A DNA stretch of 29,851 nt. Source: Clostridiales bacterium UBA3953. Its GTDB lineage: Bacteria > Bacillota > Clostridia > Oscillospirales > CAG-272. Position 1 is the stretch's first letter. Each line of letters opens with the position of its first letter. The position numbers and the translations under genes are program-made. The notes beneath the pieces were generated by a model. That model was not told the origin of the DNA and did no database searches. It was given only the letters and a program-made list of their open reading frames with translations. Shown here piece after piece: positions 24,477 through 29,851 of the stretch. Location: positions 1 through 29,851 of the forward strand of contig DGDL01000033.1 in assembly GCA_002385415.1 (NCBI GenBank), written 5' to 3'.

Positions 24477-24510
24477 AAAGCCCTGTCAGGCGAAAGCTTG
24501 ACAGGGCTTT
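24477..24510 (+). terminator. terminator of mtaB
   Basis: A 12-bp stem AAAGCCCTGTCA/TGACAGGGCTTT (24477-24488 with 24499-24510) with a ten-base loop. The T run is short, but a second small hairpin (AGCC-ATCA-GGCT) followed by six T comes right after, ending near 24534. Confidence 0.75.
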
Positions 24511-24550
24511 ACCTTCAGCCATCAGGCTTTTTTATAATTTAAATTAGGTA

Positions 24551-24579
24551 TTGACAAATACGTTTTTATGGAATATTAT
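24551..24579 (+). promoter_or_regulatory. promoter of cysK
   Basis: TTGACA (24551-24556), exactly 17 bases, TATTAT (24574-24579), about 55 bases before the likely transcript reaches the cysK ATG. Confidence 0.88.
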
Positions 24580-24588
24580 ATTATCAAC

Positions 24589-24613
24589 ATATCATACTAT
24601 ACATATATGATAT
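24589..24613. promoter_or_regulatory. palindrome at cysK transcription start, candidate operator
   Basis: ATATCATA (24589-24596), a nine-base spacer, TATGATAT (24606-24613). It begins nine bases after the -10 box, covering the expected start point, where a repressor would block transcription. AT-rich sequence makes chance symmetry possible. Confidence 0.5.
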
Positions 24614-24640
24614 TCACACAATAGTATTGGGGGATAAAAA

Positions 24641-25573
24641 ATGGCAAGCATTTATAAGAACATCACCGAACTCATCGGCAAAACCCCTCTCCTCGAGCTG
24701 GGCAGATACGGTAATGCAAACGGGATTGGGGCAAGAATTGTTGGAAAACTTGAGTATTATAACCCTGCGGGAAGCGTTAAAGACCGGATTGCACTTGCAA
24801 TGATTGACGATGCAGAGAAAAAAGGCTTACTTAAACCCGGCTCTGTAATTGTCGAGCCGACCAGCGGCAACACCGGCATCGGTCTTGCCTCGGTCGCGGC
24901 GGCCCGAGGTTATCGCGTAATTTTAACAATGCCAGAAACAATGAGCATTGAGCGCAGGAACCTGCTTCGCGCTTACGGTGCCGAGCTTGTGCTGACCGAA
25001 GGTGCGAAAGGCATGTCAGGCGCCATTGCAAAAGCCGAAGAGCTTGCAAAGGAAATTCCCGGCGCATTTATTCCCGGGCAGTTTATAAATCCCGCCAATC
25101 CCGAAATACACCGCAAAACCACAGGGCCCGAGATTTGGGAGGATACCGACGGCGAAATTGATATTTTCGTTGCCGGCATAGGCACCGGCGGCACAATAAC
25201 CGGCACGGGCGAGTATCTGAAATCGAAAAAGCCGGACATAAAAATTGTGGCTGTCGAGCCTGAAGACTCGCCCGTTCTCTCCGGCGGCAGGCCCGGCCCG
25301 CATAAAATCCAGGGAATCGGCGCGGGTTTTGTACCAAAGGTGCTGAACACCTCGGTTTATGACGAGATTATCAGCGTCAAAAACGAGGATGCATTCGCCA
25401 CGGGCAGAGCACTGGCCAGAACAGAAGGCCTGCTCGTCGGTATTTCGTCCGGTGCGGCGGTGTGGGCGGCTACCGAGATTGCAAAGCGGCCCGAAAACGA
25501 AGGCAAGGTTATCGTTGTCATACTCCCAGACACAGGGGAGCGCTATCTGTCCACACCTCTTTTCTCGGAATAA
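24641..25573 (+). CDS. cysK: cysteine synthase A (O-acetylserine sulfhydrylase)
   Basis: PLP enzyme that makes cysteine from O-acetylserine and sulfide. The 310-residue length and motifs are classic: NPAGSVKDRIA with the PLP lysine (Lys47), PTSGNTGIGLA (73-83), which contacts the substrate carboxylate, the phosphate loop GTGGTITGTG, and the C-terminal GISSGAAVWAA and PDTGERYLSTPLF. GGGGGAT precedes the ATG. It is a single-gene unit with its own consensus promoter, a palindrome over the start point and a strong terminator. No cysE or sulfate-assimilation gene is adjacent. Confidence 0.96.
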   Translation: MASIYKNITELIGKTPLLELGRYGNANGIGARIVGKLEYYNPAGSVKDRIALAMIDDAEKKGLLKPGSVIVEPTSGNTGIGLASVAAARGYRVILTMPETMSIERRNLLRAYGAELVLTEGAKGMSGAIAKAEELAKEIPGAFIPGQFINPANPEIHRKTTGPEIWEDTDGEIDIFVAGIGTGGTITGTGEYLKSKKPDIKIVAVEPEDSPVLSGGRPGPHKIQGIGAGFVPKVLNTSVYDEIISVKNEDAFATGRALARTEGLLVGISSGAAVWAATEIAKRPENEGKVIVVILPDTGERYLSTPLFSE

Positions 25574-25580
25574 GTACCAT

Positions 25581-25626
25581 ATCGCAGAAGGACACAATCA
25601 TGTTCGGATGTCCTTCTGCGATTTTT
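25581..25626 (+). terminator. terminator of cysK
   Basis: A 14-bp stem (25581-25594 with 25609-25622, ATCGCAGAAGGACA and its complement) followed by TTTTT, eight bases after the cysK stop. Bases 25627-25800 hold no supported gene. Confidence 0.93.
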
Positions 25627-25800
25627 GGAAGATGCGCGGATTGTGTTGATTTTGCTGGTCTCTGTGCGGGGAAAGCCGTCATTTTTACCGTAAAAAGCTA
25701 GTCAACCGGCATGCCGATGTCATGAACTCAGTATGCTTTTTCGTCTATCGCTATATTGGTTATGCGCACATGGAGTGCAAGCCGTAACTCAAAACAGACC

Positions 25801-25833
25801 AAAACTGCCGCATATCGCAATGATATGCGGCAG
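25801..25833 (-). terminator. terminator of the aminotransferase operon
   Basis: A perfect 12-bp stem CTGCCGCATATC/GATATGCGGCAG (25805-25816 with 25822-25833), followed on the minus strand by TTTT (25804-25801), just after the stop codon of the aminotransferase gene. Confidence 0.9.
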
Positions 25834-25840
25834 CCGGATT

Positions 25841-27004
25841 TTATTTCAGTGCGTCCACTATCCTGTCAAGACCTCTTTCGTCCATGTCTGGGTCTATCAT
25901 TATGTATACTGCCCGCTTCAGATACTCAAGCGACTTTTCGCACATGTCGGGCGTGTAGTTATGGTTGAGGTCTTTGTTTGCCTCCATTTTGAACGGGTCA
26001 AACGCGGGATGGAAGGCGCCTTTTTTGTTCATTATGGGCGTCCAGTTTGTGTAAACATGCTTGCCGGTATCTATCGGCCGTGTGCCCGGATAGCCGGCGG
26101 TGTCGGCTTTACGTTTGAACTCGACTGCCTCTGCCTCGGTGTCAAACCAGAAGGCAAGTGTCGTACCGCAGTCGCCCAGGATGTCGTTTGAGTGTATGAA
26201 GTTGTATTTACCGCTCAGCTTGTCGAGCAGATACGCCTTGTTGCGGCGCAGGTCATAGAGAATCGAGTCCAGCTTTTTAAGCTGTGCGCGCATTATAGCG
26301 CCCGTAAACTCCGACACCCTGAACTCGTTTCCGCAGAACTGCTCGGTGGTAAACGATTCAAGCTGGTTGCCGAAATAGGCTATAGCCGACGAGTCATGAT
26401 AGATAAGCGCACGCTCGAAAATCTCGCGGCAGTCGGTCATAAGCGCGCCGCCCTCGCCGGATGTGATGACTTTGTAATAGTTAAAGCTGAAAGCTCCCGC
26501 ATCACCGACGGTACCCAGCCGCTTGCCTTTATACGAGCCGCCGACCGACTGGCAGGCGTCCTCCAGCACATAAACCCCGTGCTTTTTCGCAATCTCGTTG
26601 ATTTTGTCCATATCACAGGGGAAGCCCTGGATGTGAACCGGTATAACTGCCTTTGTGTACTTTGTGATTTTCCTTTCAAAATCGGCGGGGTCAAGCGTCA
26701 GCGATTCGTCAATGTCCGCAATAACCGGTATCGCACCAACCGCAGTCACGGCAATGGCGGTCGCAATGTATGTATAAGCCGGTACAATAACCTCATCGCC
26801 CGGGCCGACTCCCATCCCGACAAGACCTGATATAAGCGCCGCCTTACCGGAGGTCATGAGGATTGAGTGCTTAACCCCCAACTTTTCGCACAGCTCAGCC
26901 TCAAAATTCAGCACTTCACAGGCGCCGCTGTTAATCTTAAACAGGTCGCGGCTTTCTATTACGCGAGCCAGTGCCTCTATTTCTTCTTTACCGATTCTAT
27001 ACAT
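25841..27004 (-). CDS. DegT/DnrJ/EryC1/StrS-family aminotransferase
   Basis: PLP-dependent aminotransferase-fold protein of 387 residues, a family that usually aminates keto sugars. The PLP lysine is Lys178 in FSFNYYKVITSGEGGALMT; LEDACQSVGGSYKGKRLG (about 147-164) carries the ring-contacting Asp149. GDEVIVPAYTYIATA is the family N-terminal block. The NYYKVITSGEGG version is seen in sugar aminotransferases. The substrate is not identifiable. The frame opens at 27022, but ATG 27004 has GGAG six bases upstream and overlaps the end of the preceding gene by eight bases, so translation is likely coupled to the ceramidase-like protein. No nucleotide-sugar synthesis genes are nearby, unusual for this family. 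Confidence 0.87.
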   Translation of the reverse strand: MYRIGKEEIEALARVIESRDLFKINSGACEVLNFEAELCEKLGVKHSILMTSGKAALISGLVGMGVGPGDEVIVPAYTYIATAIAVTAVGAIPVIADIDESLTLDPADFERKITKYTKAVIPVHIQGFPCDMDKINEIAKKHGVYVLEDACQSVGGSYKGKRLGTVGDAGAFSFNYYKVITSGEGGALMTDCREIFERALIYHDSSAIAYFGNQLESFTTEQFCGNEFRVSEFTGAIMRAQLKKLDSILYDLRRNKAYLLDKLSGKYNFIHSNDILGDCGTTLAFWFDTEAEAVEFKRKADTAGYPGTRPIDTGKHVYTNWTPIMNKKGAFHPAFDPFKMEANKDLNHNYTPDMCEKSLEYLKRAVYIMIDPDMDERGLDRIVDALK

Positions 27005-28307
27005 TGTCCTCTCCTCTTTCAATAATTCTCAAGTTCTCGTTTATAATGTTGTCGTCGGTGTTGTCTGCGAGGCTGTATGGTGATGCGTATCTGAACACTC
27101 CCACCTCATATCCGCCGCGGCAAAGCTGGTCCTGCGACGGCAGATAACCGTTATAACCATTAGCGCACGACAGGCACAGTGTATAGGCATATTTCGAGTA
27201 GTGCCGCATGCGCAGCGAGATTTCGGAGAACATCTCAAACGGGAAGGGCACAATTAGTATGTCGCCTATCGCAAGGATGGTCTGGTCAAACGAAAAAGCC
27301 TCGGGATGCGTTATGCTGTCGCCTGCGAGCAAAATTTCTTCGACATCGCACAAATGCCTGTACCGCAGCGCCTCAATGTTAACGAGATTTTCGGGGTTCT
27401 TTATCTGCGCTTTCCGGGCGCGCACCTCATCAAGCGTCGGATGCGCCTGATATGGCAGCTTGACCGTACCGTAAAATGCGGACACGCTTACCGAAGCATA
27501 AGATTTAATCTGCGAGGCAATCCTCACCGCATCCATTGCGGCATACGCGCCGTGCTCCTCGACATAAGTTATGTCACCTACCGTCTTGCCGTTTGTCAGC
27601 CGCGGCCCGACATCGCCGATTGCGCCGTTTATAAAGACCGAAAGCGTCCCTGTCTCGTGCTCCAACCTGTCGACCATCACGCCCGGCCAGTCGCGCGTGA
27701 TTATCGTTGACATGCCGCAGGCTGTGCCGTGGCAGCCGTAGTGAACAATGTTGACTATCCCCTCTTTTGTGTCGGCGCGCCTGATTTTTATAACCGTCAT
27801 ATTCTCGTCAAACAGTCCCCATGGGTTCTGCCCGAGCAGAATATGCCCCTCTCTTGTGTGCTCGCGCCGGTTGATACCAACTTCGCTGCGCCCGACAGAT
27901 ACGCCGACCTCGGCCTCCGCCATCCGCTCTGTTGCTTTTTTCGATGCCGCGAGCGCGGCCGGCAAAAATATCTCCTCGTAATACAAGCGGTCAATGTCGC
28001 CCCAGCCAGAGACGCCGCTCAAGTTCGGAGCACAGTGCGTGTGGGTGGATGACACTATTATATCACGTGCGTCAAGACCGCATGCGTCTGCTACAGATTT
28101 GCGAAACTCGTCGCACAGCTCGTTTTGAAGGTCGCCAATATCGGCTGAGATCAAAAGAGCGGTGTATTTGCCGTCGCTGAATGCTATGGCCGCCAGTGTA
28201 AGGTCGTCATGCACCGAATCGCTTACCACATCAGGGCGATAGCCGTACAGCAGTGTACCTATCTTTGGTGTCGTTTTTTCACGCGCCGCACCGCAGAAGA
28301 ACTTCAT
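26997..28307 (-). CDS. neutral/alkaline ceramidase-like hydrolase
   Basis: A 436-residue protein resembling the N-terminal catalytic domain of neutral/alkaline non-lysosomal ceramidase. The zinc-binding SSTHTHCAPN segment (His89, His91) and a later IVHYGCHGTACG resemble the paired histidine motifs of that family, followed by FINGAIGDVGP, where relatives have a similar glycine-rich block. No signal peptide or lipobox is seen, so it may be cytoplasmic, unlike secreted ceramidases. Many bacterial members at sugar-utilisation loci have no proven ceramidase activity, so the real substrate may be another amide or ester. The start is ambiguous: ATG 28307 or GTG 28316, neither with a good ribosome site. 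It sits 80 bases after the solute-binding protein gene and overlaps the aminotransferase. Confidence 0.8.
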   Translation of the reverse strand: MKFFCGAAREKTTPKIGTLLYGYRPDVVSDSVHDDLTLAAIAFSDGKYTALLISADIGDLQNELCDEFRKSVADACGLDARDIIVSSTHTHCAPNLSGVSGWGDIDRLYYEEIFLPAALAASKKATERMAEAEVGVSVGRSEVGINRREHTREGHILLGQNPWGLFDENMTVIKIRRADTKEGIVNIVHYGCHGTACGMSTIITRDWPGVMVDRLEHETGTLSVFINGAIGDVGPRLTNGKTVGDITYVEEHGAYAAMDAVRIASQIKSYASVSVSAFYGTVKLPYQAHPTLDEVRARKAQIKNPENLVNIEALRYRHLCDVEEILLAGDSITHPEAFSFDQTILAIGDILIVPFPFEMFSEISLRMRHYSKYAYTLCLSCANGYNGYLPSQDQLCRGGYEVGVFRYASPYSLADNTDDNIINENLRIIERGEDNV

Positions 28308-28386
28308 ACATAACACCGGCTTTCTTTTTATTTTTATTACACTTTTTATCCTTCAAATACTATGTGGCACATTTTCTTGCGCGTAT

Positions 28387-29851
28387 TTAACTGATTTTCT
28401 GTATTTCCTCAACTACTTTCTTTAGCTGTGTTTCAACAACTTTACTATTTGCCGCCCAGTAGCTTGCGAAGTTGTTGTTTTGAGAGGACATCAAAGAACG
28501 CATTACAAACCAGGGGTTGCCTATTGACTCATTATATATACACTCGAAATTCAAGATAGCGGACGAGCGTATAAGGTCAATAATCTCTGCGGTATCGGCG
28601 TCACGGGAATAGCGGTTTTTCAGCGCGACGTCATAGTATGCAGGCGTTACAGTGCGATAGCTCTGCGCGGCAAGCGCTTCGAGCACTGCCGCCGAAATCT
28701 CCGGTTGCACTATATCGACCGGTATACACCAAAGCGACAGCGCATCCTGTACCCGTGTGCCATACTGCTTTTGCGTCTCATCAAACATCGGATACGGCAG
28801 CACGCCATAGTCGCTTTCCATTTTGTTGAAAGTAATTTCAAACTCTATCATGCGTGCCGTTGTAAACAGCGAGCGGTCGGAAACAAATATCTCGTATTGG
28901 GCAACGCCGTCGGTGTCGGTTATGCATCCCTGGTTTCCCCAAAGAAGATCATACACCTTCTCCACACAGCTTGCAAGCCTTTCTTCGTCGACATCAAGCA
29001 CCGGCATGCCGTTTTCGTCCCGCGAGATCATCGATACTCTAAAAGATTGCATATAAGCGTCGGCATCGTTTGTCGATGCGGTGACAAGCCCGAAGGCGTC
29101 TTCGCTGTCCACCTCGCTGTTGCCGTTGAGGTCTCTGTACATGTCTTTAACTATACTGTTTACATAATCTATTGTCCACTTAAATTCACGCACGACGCCA
29201 TAGAGATTTTCGATGTTGTTGTCTTGTGCCAATTTTTTGTTGAAAAGATACATCTGCATCGCATATAGGTAGGATTTTGCTATGTCGCCGGTGATAAAGT
29301 AAAGTGAGCCCCCGATCCTCAGCTCATCAATGCAGGATTGGTTCCACCAGGGCTGGTTGAAATCAAGATAATCGATGCCGACCAGATTGTAAAGCAGGCC
29401 TTCGATTGAAACCTGCGGAATGGTTGCCGACCATCCTGCCACAATGTCAAAAGCAGCGTCGCCAGCCGCAATCGAAGCCTTCAGCTGGGTGATGGAGTTA
29501 TAGTATCTTTCCCATCCGTCGGCGGCGAAGACCTCGATTTTGACATTAAGTCTTTCCTCAACCTTTAAATTTCTGTTATATATCGCATCGTCGACGATAT
29601 TGCCGGTCAGGGTTTCAATATAAACCTCGTCCATCGACTCGTCGTCGCCGCGGGAATGTATTGTTATCGTTTTTCCTTCGAAGTCAAGCGGCGGAAGGTT
29701 GTCGGGGATATTCTCTCGGCTGTATTCGGTTTCGGCTTGCGCTATATCGGTTTCTTTGGGTGCAGACCCGTCATGCCGTGTATGCCGGGCGGGCTCACAG
29801 GACGGCAGTATAACACTCAATATAGCAGCCGCACAAAGAACAATACTTAAT
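28387..29851 (-). CDS. extracellular solute-binding lipoprotein, paralogue 3, 5' end cut
   Basis: The frame runs off the right edge: reading back from 29820 it stays open as LSIVLCAAAILSVILPSCEP, a lipoprotein signal with lipobox LPSC, so the true start is outside the window. The part seen is 487 codons. It shares TGNIVDDAIYNRNLKVEERLNV, the EF-hand-like loop DLNGNSEVDSED (bases 29098-29133), VLPYPMFDETQKQYG and VTPAYYDVALKNRYSRD with paralogues 1 and 2. It leads an apparent transcript with the ceramidase-like and DegT genes, 80 bases from the former. The ligand is unknown and no permease is visible. A TTG at 29820 is not a plausible start because it would cut the signal peptide. Confidence 0.87.
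   Translation of the reverse strand, partial: LSIVLCAAAILSVILPSCEPARHTRHDGSAPKETDIAQAETEYSRENIPDNLPPLDFEGKTITIHSRGDDESMDEVYIETLTGNIVDDAIYNRNLKVEERLNVKIEVFAADGWERYYNSITQLKASIAAGDAAFDIVAGWSATIPQVSIEGLLYNLVGIDYLDFNQPWWNQSCIDELRIGGSLYFITGDIAKSYLYAMQMYLFNKKLAQDNNIENLYGVVREFKWTIDYVNSIVKDMYRDLNGNSEVDSEDAFGLVTASTNDADAYMQSFRVSMISRDENGMPVLDVDEERLASCVEKVYDLLWGNQGCITDTDGVAQYEIFVSDRSLFTTARMIEFEITFNKMESDYGVLPYPMFDETQKQYGTRVQDALSLWCIPVDIVQPEISAAVLEALAAQSYRTVTPAYYDVALKNRYSRDADTAEIIDLIRSSAILNFECIYNESIGNPWFVMRSLMSSQNNNFASYWAANSKVVETQLKKVVEEIQKIS

Noticed and set aside
1..29851. CRISPR array, prophage, toxin-antitoxin or known defence system
   Set aside because: No regularly spaced repeats, phage structural genes, integrase, transposase or recognised defence domains are seen on either strand.

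Overview
The window looks like a chromosomal segment from a Gram-positive anaerobe of the class Clostridia, probably Oscillospirales/Ruminococcaceae-like. The evidence is a T-box-controlled amino-acid operon, GGAGG-type ribosome binding sites, CotH and glycyl-radical chemistry, several large solute-binding lipoproteins, a GH51 arabinofuranosidase and a methanol:corrinoid methyltransferase. Species cannot be named from the sequence. I see no phage, IS element, CRISPR array or plasmid function. Both edges cut genes: leuC on the left and a solute-binding lipoprotein on the right.

Bases 1-7950 (minus strand) form a branched-chain amino-acid operon read as T-box leader, cimA, ilvB, ilvD, leuA, leuC. 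The leader has a recognisable T-box core, a strong terminator and a probable Ile (ATC) specifier. Isoleucine carbon therefore probably comes from pyruvate through citramalate, and the leucine enzymes share the isoleucine sensor. ilvC, ilvN, leuD and leuB are not in the window. A nearly perfect 20-bp inverted repeat separates ilvB from ilvD.

Bases 8000-10990 (minus) hold a stand-alone Pnkp-like metallophosphatase, a solute-binding lipoprotein with its own consensus promoter and terminator, and a complete tRNA-Leu(CAG) transcription unit. Bases 11000-17600 (mostly plus) hold a protein made of three tandem beta-rich repeats, a small unknown minus-strand gene, a secreted CBM9-like protein with a sortase-like tail, and a PocR-AraC regulator followed by a second solute-binding lipoprotein whose promoter looks activator-dependent.

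Bases 17600-20970 (minus) read cotH, a broken glycyl radical enzyme gene, and an intact glycyl-radical activase. The enzyme gene has an in-frame stop and a deletion that removed its catalytic centre. Bases 21100-24510 hold a GH51 arabinofuranosidase (minus) divergent from a solitary mtaB (plus) that has a long structured leader. cysK follows with a consensus promoter and a palindrome at its start site.

Bases 25800-29851 (minus) read solute-binding lipoprotein, ceramidase-like hydrolase, DegT-type aminotransferase; the last two overlap by 8 bases. The three solute-binding lipoproteins are paralogues, each with an EF-hand-like loop, and none has transporter permeases beside it. Overall the window suits a heterotroph in a plant-polysaccharide-rich anaerobic habitat. 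No clearly new multi-gene system is visible; the best leads are the decayed glycyl-radical locus, the orphan solute-binding family, the stand-alone RNA-repair-type phosphatase and the mtaB leader.
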